Source: Parabacteroides sp. TM07-1AC (GTDB lineage Bacteria > Bacteroidota > Bacteroidia > Bacteroidales > Tannerellaceae). From it: DNA of 64,000 nt. Below are positions 54,582 to 62,846 of the stretch, in pieces. The translations under genes were made by a program, and so were the position numbers. The DNA lies in the NCBI RefSeq assembly GCF_003480915.1, contig NZ_QUKD01000007.1, positions 248,001 to 312,000 of the forward strand, in the 5' to 3' direction. The notes beneath the pieces were generated by a model. That model did no database searches, was not told where the DNA came from, and was given only the letters and a program-made list of their open reading frames with translations. Numbering within the stretch: position 1 is the stretch's first letter; every line of letters begins with the position of its first letter.

Positions 54582-57500
54582 TTAGAAAATATACTTCAAA
54601 CCGACTTGTGCATGCCAGCGGGAAAGTATCTCCTCATTCTTTACCATCTCGCCCGGATCATGGAACTGATAAGATGCTTCACCATCCACAATCTTGGTCG
54701 TCAGAGGAGCCAGGTCATGTCCGGTAGAAGTCTGGTTGTACAATCCCCAGCTCTTATTGAATAAGTTACCCACATTTATAATGTCGAAATTGACCTGGAT
54801 CGTATTCCGCTTGCCGGCAATATCGACAAAGAAATCCTGTGCGATATGGAAATCGAAATGATGTTCGAAAGGCATTACCATCTGATACCGTTTCATATGC
54901 GTACCTTTAGAATCTTTCAGTTCTTCGTTGTCGTTTATCCATTTAGCCATTGCCTCTCTCTGCTCGGCAGGAGAAACTACGACTTTTTCTTTTCCTACCG
55001 TCTTGGTATACTCGGTAAAAGTCATCTTATCGAACTCGGCATCGGTCGGAACATACAGCAGATCGTTGTTATAACCGTCATGATTGAGATCCGAATAATC
55101 GAGCAGGGAATAACGGCCGCCGGTTTGTCCGTTATAGAACAGGCTGACAGTAGTAGCAAAATGTTTCGCATATTCCTTGCGGTAAGAGACAGAGGCAATA
55201 ATACGGTTACGGACATCGAAGCTCGACCAGGTTAATTCAGGGTTAATATCCCCGTAATAGGTCGGGTTGTATTTCCATCCGGAATAAGCCTGCGATGAAT
55301 TACCGTCAGTCAGCGACTTGGCTTGTCCGTAGGTATAGGCAACCATCGTACTCAAACCGAAATCGAAATTCTTTTCCAGTTTAGCCGACAGGTTATATGT
55401 ATACCCTTCGCTGGTATTTTTCAGATACATGATCTGGGTAAAGTTCTTATCCTGTTTTTCATAAACAGGACGGTTATCGCCGCCGTTATTCAGGGTCTTT
55501 CCGGTCCACTGATAATTCGCATTTTCATACAGGATATTATTCAGCGTCTTGGAATATATACCTTCCAAAGTAGCTTTCACACCAAAGGGGAACGTATGTT
55601 CCAATGCTAAATTGACACGGGCAACCGAGGGGAATTTAAAGTTTTTATCCGCCACATTGATCTCAGCCGTCGGGACAGCTGCATTACGGTTATAATATTG
55701 TTTGGAAGGATCTGCATTGAACTTGAATCCATCCGCTCTTGCCGCATCAAAGCTTTCCTTGCTGGACAGGAATGTTTCACTTAACTCGATACCGGCTTTT
55801 GAAATACTGTTTGAAAGCCAGACAAAAGGAACACGCCCCGTGAATATACCGGCACCACCACGCAATAAAGTCGTATGATCCTCATTCAGATTCCATCGGA
55901 AACCGATACGCGGCGACCATAATATTTTACTTGCCGGCATCCGGTTCGTCTTCAAATCCAAAGTAGAAGCGACCGATGAACTATTGAACAGGTCATTGGC
56001 CCTCGGTGTATCAAAAAAGACAGGAATATCCAGACGCAAACCGTATGTCAGACGGAAATCATTGGTCACCCTCCATTCGTCCTGTGCATAAAAACCCAAC
56101 TGGGCAGCACCAAAAGCCGGAGCCCAACGATTCGTCCCGGTTATATCCTCACGTGAATAAGCATATGTATAACGTTTCGGCATCGCTTCATTAGCCGTAC
56201 CCACAGAAAGGAAATCGTCCAGTGAACTATAGACATACGAACCGTAATTATTAGCGATAAACAGATTTTCCATATGGAAGAACTCGTTATGTGTACCAAA
56301 GGTCAGGGCATGATTTCCTTTGTTCCATGTTACATTATCTTCCAAAGTAAAGATACGCTGGTCCAGCCCATTAGCCGCAGAGAAAGGTTCCATTCCGAAT
56401 TTGAGCGTCGTCCCGTTCGTCATGTTGTCGATCTGTACGGCAGGCAATGCCCGTCCTATCGGATCACGACTGTCACTCACACTTGTCCAGCCGAAACGAA
56501 CTTCATTGGACCAGGCTGAATTAAACTGCGTATTCAATTCTGCGACCAGCGAATGAGTGGTATTGTTCATATAATAACCGTAATCATTCAGGTTGGCAAC
56601 CGCCGTTCCGTTCGTGAAAACCATCCTGCGGGCATCCAGCCAGCTGTAACGCAAAGTGAATTTATTTTTCTGATTAATATTCCAGTCGATACGTGCCAGG
56701 ACTTTATCCGAACGGGTATCGATATCCTGCAGACCATAACCGCCGCCGTCATAACCGCCGGTCAGTTCCGATATTTTATTAATAACCTGTTCCACTTCAC
56801 TGGTACTCAACTTGGAAGCATCCTCCCCGATATTATTGGAAGACGGATAGGTTTCTTTCACCCGTTCATAATTTGCAAAAAAGAACAGTTTGTTTTTGAT
56901 GATCGGTCCGCCCAGTGTCAACCCGTAAGTACCGCTGCTCTGATCATCCAGCTTAGTTCGGTTGGTCACATTCTTTCCCGGAGTTTTCCCGTAGAAGTTT
57001 TCATTATTATAATACCAGTAACCCGAACCGTGGAAAGTGTTGGTTCCCGATTTGGTGATCGCATTGATCCCGCCTCCCGTAAAACCACTCTGACGGACGT
57101 CAAACGGAGCGACAACCACCTGCAATTCTTCAATGGCTTCCAAAGAAATCGGATTGGCACCCGCCTGGTCACCGTTGGTCCCGCTGGAAGAGAGTCCGAA
57201 TACATCATTGTTCACGGTTCCGTCGATCTGGAATGAATTATATTTATTACTGGAACCGGCAAACGACATGCCGCTTCCCGTATTCACTCCCATAGGATTC
57301 ATTTTCGTAATATCGAAAACACTCCGGCTAACGGAAGGGGTCGACATGATCTGTTCCTGGTTGAAGTTCTGGGCAGCCCCTGTCTTCTGGGAATTGAACA
57401 AAGCCGCCTTCGAAGCTGTGACAACCACTTCATCCAGCGATAACGACTCCGTCAGATTCACATCCAACTGATACGTTTCCCCCAACTGAAGGGTAATATT

Positions 57501-57770
57501 TTTATATACGGCTTTCTGAAATCCAACATACGATACTTCTACGGTATAAGGACCGCCGATACGCATGCCCTGCAAATTATAACGTCCGTCCACATTGGTC
57601 ACAGTACCGTACGTCGTACCGGAAGGTTCATGAACAGCCTGCACGGTCGCGCCGATCAGAAGCTCTCCTTCCGCCGTTACTTTACCACTGATCCCGGAAG
57701 TTGTAACCTGTGCATTCACAGCAAACGTCAGACAAAAAAGGAAAAGAACAAACACAGATAAGTTCTTCAT
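54582..57770 (-). CDS. TonB-dependent receptor with carboxypeptidase-regulatory domain (Oar-like)
   Basis: 1062 aa outer-membrane protein. Signal peptide (about 1-20, ending NAQ), an Ig-like carboxypeptidase-regulatory domain (about 26-112, GISGKVTAEGELLIGATV, VDGRYNLQGM), a plug with LSLDEVVVTASK and SRSVFDITKMNP, then a long 22-stranded barrel ending LKYIF. It lacks the SusC signature and has no SusD neighbour, so it is Oar-like rather than a canonical glycan importer; the cargo is unknown. A -7 element TATCTTTG lies at 57829-57822. Confidence 0.92.
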   Translation of the reverse strand: MKNLSVFVLFLFCLTFAVNAQVTTSGISGKVTAEGELLIGATVQAVHEPSGTTYGTVTNVDGRYNLQGMRIGGPYTVEVSYVGFQKAVYKNITLQLGETYQLDVNLTESLSLDEVVVTASKAALFNSQKTGAAQNFNQEQIMSTPSVSRSVFDITKMNPMGVNTGSGMSFAGSSNKYNSFQIDGTVNNDVFGLSSSGTNGDQAGANPISLEAIEELQVVVAPFDVRQSGFTGGGINAITKSGTNTFHGSGYWYYNNENFYGKTPGKNVTNRTKLDDQSSGTYGLTLGGPIIKNKLFFFANYERVKETYPSSNNIGEDASKLSTSEVEQVINKISELTGGYDGGGYGLQDIDTRSDKVLARIDWNINQKNKFTLRYSWLDARRMVFTNGTAVANLNDYGYYMNNTTHSLVAELNTQFNSAWSNEVRFGWTSVSDSRDPIGRALPAVQIDNMTNGTTLKFGMEPFSAANGLDQRIFTLEDNVTWNKGNHALTFGTHNEFFHMENLFIANNYGSYVYSSLDDFLSVGTANEAMPKRYTYAYSREDITGTNRWAPAFGAAQLGFYAQDEWRVTNDFRLTYGLRLDIPVFFDTPRANDLFNSSSVASTLDLKTNRMPASKILWSPRIGFRWNLNEDHTTLLRGGAGIFTGRVPFVWLSNSISKAGIELSETFLSSKESFDAARADGFKFNADPSKQYYNRNAAVPTAEINVADKNFKFPSVARVNLALEHTFPFGVKATLEGIYSKTLNNILYENANYQWTGKTLNNGGDNRPVYEKQDKNFTQIMYLKNTSEGYTYNLSAKLEKNFDFGLSTMVAYTYGQAKSLTDGNSSQAYSGWKYNPTYYGDINPELTWSSFDVRNRIIASVSYRKEYAKHFATTVSLFYNGQTGGRYSLLDYSDLNHDGYNNDLLYVPTDAEFDKMTFTEYTKTVGKEKVVVSPAEQREAMAKWINDNEELKDSKGTHMKRYQMVMPFEHHFDFHIAQDFFVDIAGKRNTIQVNFDIINVGNLFNKSWGLYNQTSTGHDLAPLTTKIVDGEASYQFHDPGEMVKNEEILSRWHAQVGLKYIF

Positions 57771-57821
57771 ACTAGATGGTATTTAAAATAAAACAATCGA
57801 AACACTTTTTATATAACGCCA

Positions 57822-57829
57822 CAAAGATA
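57822..57829 (-). promoter_or_regulatory. -7 element of the TonB-dependent receptor
   Basis: TATCTTTG on the minus strand, about 52 nt upstream of the ATG. A TTTG at 57849-57846 could serve as -33 with short (16 nt) spacing. Confidence 0.6.
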
Positions 57830-57882
57830 TATAATCTATATTACCCAAACATTACGAATACGTTTGATTTTTATAGACTTTC

Positions 57883-59886
57883 TTAAATATTTCGATTTTC
57901 CCGCAAACTATCTGCTATATCCTGATGTTGTTGCGCCAGCTCTTCTTCGCCGACAAACCGGTAAGCTTCTGCCAAATACTCGTGTGCCGATGCATGTTTC
58001 GGTTTGATGGATACTGCCTTCTGAAGGTCAGCAACCGCTTCTTCATAATATTTCATGCGCAGGTAACATTTCCCACGATTATAACGGGCTTTGAATGAAA
58101 GGGGACTCAGCCGGACCGCTTCGTTCAAAGCAACCTGCGCATCGTATGTTTCACCAATATCCAATAAGGTAACGCCCTTTCGCACCCAGGCATCCACATA
58201 TTCGGGGTATAGCTTCAAGGCTTTGTCGAACGAGCGGAGAGCCGCATTCGGATCATTGGCTTTCGTGACACATTCATTTCCCATCAGATAATACTCATGG
58301 GCGTACTCTTTGAGGATTTCACGCTGGGCATGCAGTTCGTCTTTCAATTTCTTAATCTCCGCCCGTTGCGTATTGATTCGCTGGAGCTTGGAGCGGAGGA
58401 GACGTTGCACCAACGGTTTATCCAGCTCATTGCGTTTCCCGACAGCCTGTGCCAACGACTCCACCGCCTCTTTCATATTCCCCCGATTGAATTCATGGGC
58501 GGCACGGGCGTACAAAAGTTCTGCTTCACTTTCACGAAGGCTCTTTTCGATCAGTTCCTTACTGTTAAATATCTGGCTGAACTGAACGATCTCCTTGCGG
58601 ACAAAAATATCGTGAGGTGTCACCCGGCTTTTCAGCACCAGTCCTTCGAGCGAAGTAGAACGGCTCAGAGCCACATATGTCTGTCCCCCGGCAAATACGC
58701 CTCCCGTCAGATCGACAACGACCCGGTTGAAGGTAAGCCCCTGGCTCTTATGCACCGTGATCGCCCAGGCAAGGCGGATCGGCAACTGTTCGAAAGTTCC
58801 GACAATTTCCTCCTCTATCCTCTTTTCCTTTTCGTTATATTTATATTTGTAATTGCGCCAGGAGGTAGGTTCGACCAAATGCTCGATTCCGTTTTCCAGC
58901 AGGACATACACATTTCCGTTTTCATCGATACCCGAAACCATGCCGATCGTTCCGTTTACCCAACGGCGCTCGTGATCATTATCGATAAAGATCACCTGTG
59001 CCTGTTCCTTGATCGCCAGGTTCAACTGGGTAGGCAAAGAAGATTCAGGAAAGTCGCCTTCTATACGTCCGGTAGAGATGAACTCATCCCCGGGAAGCTC
59101 CGCCAGTCTCTTCTCATTGATAAAATCGACCTGATCACGACGAGTGGCAAGCGTGATATACATATCCTCATTGTTCGGCACAAACTCCGGGAAGTAACGG
59201 GCATTCAAAACATCCAGCTCCTGCTTCCTCGCGGCATTGCTCCGTATCCGGTCCAATACATTGATAAACACCGGATCGGTCTGGCGGTACACTTTCTGCA
59301 ATTCTATCGGCACCAGGTTGATCGACTGGAATACTCTCGCCGAGAAGAAAAACGGACTGGCATAGAACAGGCTCAATATCTCTTTCTGGTCGGACGGCAC
59401 AACCGGCTCCAGCTGGAACACATCGCCCACGAATAACAACTGTTTCCCACCGAACGGCAAACGCATATTCCCGGAAAAGACCCGCAAAATACGATCCACA
59501 CAATCGATAATATCCGCCCTTACCATCGAAATCTCATCGATAATGATCAGTTCGACCTCCGAAATGATCTTCCGGTGTTCTTTCCTATATTTGAAGAACT
59601 CGAAAATCCGGCCATCTTTCAAACTCAGGTCGGGATCATCCGGAAGCATCGGACGAAACGGCAACTTAAAGAACGAATGCAAAGTCACCCCTTCCGCATT
59701 GATCGCAGCAATTCCGGTAGGCGCCAGCACGACATGCTTCTTTTTGGTATGTGAACAGATATATTTAAGAAAAGTCGATTTGCCCGTCCCTGCTTTCCCT
59801 GTCAGGAAAACAGACTGACGAGTATGAGTGATCAGTTGCAGGGCATCCTGAAACTCTCTATTGTCCGTGTCGAGTTGAAATTCCAA
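57883..59886 (-). CDS. Pif1/RecD-like superfamily 1 helicase with C-terminal TPR repeats
   Basis: 667 aa. Helicase part (about 1-440): Walker A TGKAGTGKSTFLKYI (about 30-44), ELIIIDEISMV (Walker B), GDVFQLEPVV and the C-terminal WAITVHKSQGLTFNRVVVDL with ALSRSTSLEGLVL. A charged region (about 490-535) with coiled-coil character leads into at least three TPR motifs (about 540-660: AALRSFDKALKLYPEYVDAW, AQVALNEAVRLSPLSFKARY, AVADLQKAVSIKPKHASAHE). The helicase half would unwind 5'-3' DNA; the TPRs suggest a protein partner. Confidence 0.92.
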   Translation of the reverse strand: MEFQLDTDNREFQDALQLITHTRQSVFLTGKAGTGKSTFLKYICSHTKKKHVVLAPTGIAAINAEGVTLHSFFKLPFRPMLPDDPDLSLKDGRIFEFFKYRKEHRKIISEVELIIIDEISMVRADIIDCVDRILRVFSGNMRLPFGGKQLLFVGDVFQLEPVVPSDQKEILSLFYASPFFFSARVFQSINLVPIELQKVYRQTDPVFINVLDRIRSNAARKQELDVLNARYFPEFVPNNEDMYITLATRRDQVDFINEKRLAELPGDEFISTGRIEGDFPESSLPTQLNLAIKEQAQVIFIDNDHERRWVNGTIGMVSGIDENGNVYVLLENGIEHLVEPTSWRNYKYKYNEKEKRIEEEIVGTFEQLPIRLAWAITVHKSQGLTFNRVVVDLTGGVFAGGQTYVALSRSTSLEGLVLKSRVTPHDIFVRKEIVQFSQIFNSKELIEKSLRESEAELLYARAAHEFNRGNMKEAVESLAQAVGKRNELDKPLVQRLLRSKLQRINTQRAEIKKLKDELHAQREILKEYAHEYYLMGNECVTKANDPNAALRSFDKALKLYPEYVDAWVRKGVTLLDIGETYDAQVALNEAVRLSPLSFKARYNRGKCYLRMKYYEEAVADLQKAVSIKPKHASAHEYLAEAYRFVGEEELAQQHQDIADSLRENRNI

Positions 59887-59906
59887 TCGTGTAATTTTTG
59901 AGTAGA

Positions 59907-59914
59907 CAAAGCTA
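59907..59914 (-). promoter_or_regulatory. -7 element of the Pif1-like gene
   Basis: TAGCTTTG on the minus strand, 20 nt upstream of the ATG, matches TAnnTTTG. Confidence 0.55.
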
Positions 59915-60020
59915 AATAATATTTTAAATATCCTCTTATAAAAAGGGGATATTTTATTTGGTTATATCCGGATTATTGCTTTAATTTGTGATATCAAAAT
60001 AATATCAAATATAAATTATT

Positions 60021-60896
60021 ATGAAAGCACAAGAAAAAGCATTTGACGGTATCAGGATTTCAGGTTTCCTGGCTATATTATTTATCCTGATCATACTGGG
60101 CGCTTCCATTTTCATGTTCACACTGAAACAACCCTGGAGTATTGCCATAGGCATTATCGGTGCACTATGTGCTATTTTCATGTGTTACGGATTAGTCATT
60201 ATTCAACCGAATAACTCACGGGTTATGACATTCTTCGGAAAATACGTCGGCACAATCATTGAAAACGGCTTTTTCTGGGTAAACCCTCTTTTTTTGAAGA
60301 CCAAAGTAACCCTGCGTATCTTCAATCTAAACCTGGAGCCAATCAAAGTAAACGACAAAGTTGGTAATCCGGTAATGATCGGTGCTGTAGTGGTATGGAG
60401 AATCAAAGACACCTATAAAGCGACCTTTGATATTTCAGGAGATGTAAAATCATTCGTCCAAATCCAAAGCGATGCCGCTTTACGCCAGGTTGCCGGAATG
60501 TATGCGTATGATACGAACGAAACAACCGATAAAGTTACATTGCGTTCCGACAATGACGGGGAAGTAACTCTGCGTCTCGAAGACGAACTGAACAGCCGTC
60601 TCACACTTGCCGGAATCGAAGTCGTAGAAGCACGTATCAACTATCTGGCTTATGCTTCCGAAATTGCAGGCGTTATGCTTCGTCGTCAACAGGCTGATGC
60701 CATCATTGCTGCCCGGGAACGTATTGTAGAAGGAGCGGTCAGTATGGTTCACCTCGCATTGGAAAAACTCCAAAAAGAGAGCATAGTCGAACTCGACGAA
60801 GAAAGAAAAGCAGCCATGGTCAGTAACCTGCTCGTTGTGCTTTGTGCTGACGAATCTGCTCAGCCTGTTATTAACACAGGTACATTATATCAATGA
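60021..60896 (+). CDS. SPFH/Band 7 domain membrane protein
   Basis: 291 aa. Two adjacent N-terminal hydrophobic helices (about 12-34 and 38-60), then an SPFH domain (about 65-240: VIIQPNNSRVMTFFGKYVGTI, VVVWRIKDTYKATFDISG, LEDELNSRLTLAGIEVVEARI, AYASEIAGVMLRRQQADAII) and a C-terminal helix. It resembles QmcA/stomatin-like scaffolds that form membrane rings, often around FtsH. It is 28 nt upstream of a ribbon-helix-helix gene, probably cotranscribed. No NfeD partner is present. Confidence 0.9.
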   Translation: MKAQEKAFDGIRISGFLAILFILIILGASIFMFTLKQPWSIAIGIIGALCAIFMCYGLVIIQPNNSRVMTFFGKYVGTIIENGFFWVNPLFLKTKVTLRIFNLNLEPIKVNDKVGNPVMIGAVVVWRIKDTYKATFDISGDVKSFVQIQSDAALRQVAGMYAYDTNETTDKVTLRSDNDGEVTLRLEDELNSRLTLAGIEVVEARINYLAYASEIAGVMLRRQQADAIIAARERIVEGAVSMVHLALEKLQKESIVELDEERKAAMVSNLLVVLCADESAQPVINTGTLYQ

Positions 60897-60924
60897 TTCT
60901 AAATTTTTAATATTAATATAAGTG

Positions 60925-61116
60925 ATGGCCAAAAAAGAGAATGCAACCAAAAACTTTGTTCTGCGGATAGATGCAGAGATGATGGATGCTATCGAAACCT
61001 GGGCTGCGGATGAATTCCGCAGCACCAATGGCCAGATCCAGTACATCCTGGACCAGGCACTACGAAAAGCAGGCCGGTTGAAAAAGAAAAGACAACCCAA
61101 ACAAGAGGAGGAATAA
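60925..61116 (+). CDS. Arc-type ribbon-helix-helix protein
   Basis: 63 aa from ATG 60925; a GTG directly before it could also initiate. ATKNFVLRIDAEMMDAIETW is the beta strand and first helix of an RHH fold, and STNGQIQYILDQALRKAG the second helix; a basic, then acidic tail follows (KKKRQPKQEEE). RHH proteins act as dimers on short palindromes. It follows the SPFH gene by 28 nt; the spacer downstream contains nine ATGATAGT-type octamers. Confidence 0.85.
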   Translation: MAKKENATKNFVLRIDAEMMDAIETWAADEFRSTNGQIQYILDQALRKAGRLKKKRQPKQEEE

Positions 61117-61145
61117 ATATGGATACTATTTCAATATCATAAACA

Positions 61146-61680
61146 ACTATCATACTATCATTATTCATCATATCATTTTATAAATCAACATTTTATATTA
61201 TGATAGTTAGTATTTTCAACCATCATTCATCTATCATCAACCATCATAGACCTATTTAAAATCCCGATAAGCCACCTTCTATTTTCGACAGATACATGAC
61301 TTATTTTCAGCAACATAACGATTTATACTATTTGAGACCCGAGTCTAAAACAACCTGACACCCGGGTGTGAGCATCGTCAACATCCGGATCTAAAAAGGG
61401 GTAAAACCGGGGTCTCGAATACAATTAGTAAGCATTTTCGTGAAAATAAAAAAGAAGCTATCAAAAAAAAGTCAAGGAAGAAGCAAAAAATGACAACCAT
61501 TCCATCGATCCGCCCGAATGCTCCAAAAAGCTCAAACTGTTATTTATCAGCAATATAACGAAGAAAAAGATCGTTTTGTATGATAGTTATGATAGTTGAA
61601 TGATAGTTAAAAGCAGCAACTATCATAAGATATGCAACTGGTTTACAAACAGATACAGTCAATAATGATAGTATGATAGT
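61146..61680. repeat. Nine dispersed ATGATAGT/ACTATCAT octamers
   Basis: ACTATCAT at 61146, 61154 and 61619; ATGATAGT at 61200, 61580, 61589, 61600, 61665 and 61673. They form two clusters at the ends of the spacer, the left one mainly ACTATCAT and the right one mainly ATGATAGT, flanking array D. Related CATCAT and TATCATC words fill the left cluster. Confidence 0.88.
61337..61426. repeat. Array D: four tandem 22-23-bp units with CCCGGG-like palindromes
   Basis: Units start at 61337, 61360, 61383 and 61405 (23, 23, 22 bp). Cores: ACCCGAGTCT, ACCCGGGTGT, ATCCGGATCT, AACCGGGGTCT. GAGACCCG at the left edge and CGGGGTCTC at the right edge are inverted, so the whole block could also pair end to end. 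Confidence 0.85.
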
Positions 61681-61741
61681 TACTTTGCAAAAACTTTATA
61701 CCGCGGATATGGAAAGGGAGATCAAATACAAACAAAAGTAT

Positions 61742-62764
61742 TTAGCGGCTGATAAACAACCACGCATCCTTGTATTTATCATTCATACGTAACGTAGCCA
61801 TGTAACTTTCCGCCTGTTCGCGATTATCGAATTTATCGGCATAAATACGGTACTTTCCATCACGAACGACTTTACTAACATGCTTGCAATCCTTACGGTC
61901 GACTTCTGCTATATATTTGTCAGCCTGATCTTCGGTCGGAAAACTGGCGATCACGATGTGATACATTTTCTGATTGGGCTTGGAAGCTACCGGTTTGGGA
62001 GCCGCTTCCTGTTTCTTTACTTTTGGAGCAGGAGTCTCGGCAACCACTTTCTTTTCAGCTTTCACTGCCTTGATTTCGGGCACCGCCTTTTCTTCCGGAA
62101 CAACTTCCTCTACGGGCTTTATTTCAGGAGCACTTTTTACAACCATCTCGGTCGGAACAAAACTTGCCGTATAAGCAGCCTGATTGACATCCTTTACCGG
62201 AGTCGATATCAACAGGAACAAGGCGACTGCTGCTGCCGAAGCCGCTGCGACACGAAGGAATTTCCGGCTAACCGGAATATATAAGATATCTTTCTTTCTC
62301 TTACGGGTAAGCAGAGCCACTTCTTCGCGTTCTGCCAAAACAGGCTGAAGCAACGGGAAGTTGAAAGAAACCAGACCATAAGAACCGACACTGAATGCAT
62401 CCGATTCTCCCGGATGGAAAATAACCTGCCCCTCCTGTCCCAGACTAAAGGAACCTAACACACCTAAAGACAATGTCTTCTCTTCCTGCAAAGCAGCTTT
62501 CATATCCGCAACATCTTCTTCCAGCATCAATTGTGCTTTCCGGTAATTGACATCATACATTTGCATGTATGATTCCGAAAGCAGCCCGTCGTTATGTTGC
62601 AATGTAATATTAAAAACGATTTCCTTTCGTTGAGGGCTGAACAAGTGTTCCTTTTCATTGCATACAGCAGATACTGTCTGAAGTACAAACCCACCCCAAC
62701 CCGGCACAATCACGCAGTCATGTACCAGTAATAATCGTTCTATATGTGTTATTATCCTAAGCAT
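61742..62764 (-). CDS. HU-like (CCDC81-type) and SPOR domain membrane protein
   Basis: 340 aa. An N-terminal CCDC81-like HU domain (about 1-75: THIERLLLVHDCVIVPGWGGF) and a second HU-like part (about 75-140), one transmembrane helix (about 170-190, VAAASAAAVALFLLIST), a Pro/Lys/Glu-rich linker (about 210-262) and a SPOR domain (about 265-340: YHIVIASFPTEDQADKYIAE). SPOR domains bind denuded peptidoglycan at division sites; the HU part would stay in the cytoplasm, linking nucleoid and septum. The -7 element puts the transcript start within about 3 nt of the ATG. Confidence 0.9.
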   Translation of the reverse strand: MLRIITHIERLLLVHDCVIVPGWGGFVLQTVSAVCNEKEHLFSPQRKEIVFNITLQHNDGLLSESYMQMYDVNYRKAQLMLEEDVADMKAALQEEKTLSLGVLGSFSLGQEGQVIFHPGESDAFSVGSYGLVSFNFPLLQPVLAEREEVALLTRKRKKDILYIPVSRKFLRVAAASAAAVALFLLISTPVKDVNQAAYTASFVPTEMVVKSAPEIKPVEEVVPEEKAVPEIKAVKAEKKVVAETPAPKVKKQEAAPKPVASKPNQKMYHIVIASFPTEDQADKYIAEVDRKDCKHVSKVVRDGKYRIYADKFDNREQAESYMATLRMNDKYKDAWLFISR

Positions 62765-62768
62765 AAGA

Positions 62769-62776
62769 CAAAGGTA
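62769..62776 (-). promoter_or_regulatory. -7 element of the HU/SPOR gene
   Basis: TACCTTTG on the minus strand ends 5 nt before the ATG at 62764, predicting a leaderless or near-leaderless mRNA. Confidence 0.55.
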
Positions 62777-62821
62777 GATATTTATTAGTGAATTTACAAA
62801 ACAAAAAACGGTACAATTTTC

Positions 62822-62829
62822 TACCTTTG
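62822..62829 (+). promoter_or_regulatory. -7 element of cbiB
   Basis: TACCTTTG lies 17 nt upstream of the ATG at 62847 and gives a leader of about 10 nt. No riboswitch fits in this 82-nt spacer. Confidence 0.55.
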
Positions 62830-62846
62830 TATCTCAAACAAATAAT

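Larger units (their letters stand above)
61117..61741. other. Gene-free convergent spacer rich in repeats
   Basis: 625 bp between two genes that converge on it. It holds nine ATGATAGT/ACTATCAT octamers (61146-61680), array D (61337-61426) and two copies of a CAGCAA(C)ATAACGA-like word near 61310 and 61552. I recognise no ORF, tRNA, tmRNA, 6S RNA or RNase P RNA. Confidence 0.8.

Noticed and set aside
58297..59436. Long open frame (379 codons) on the plus strand
   Set aside because: Antisense shadow of the Pif1-like helicase gene, whose motifs are unambiguous on the minus strand.
61117..61741. tmRNA, 6S RNA or RNase P RNA in the large spacer
   Set aside because: No tRNA-like acceptor with a T arm, no long bubble-hairpin and no conserved RNase P core could be found; the content is explained better by repeats.
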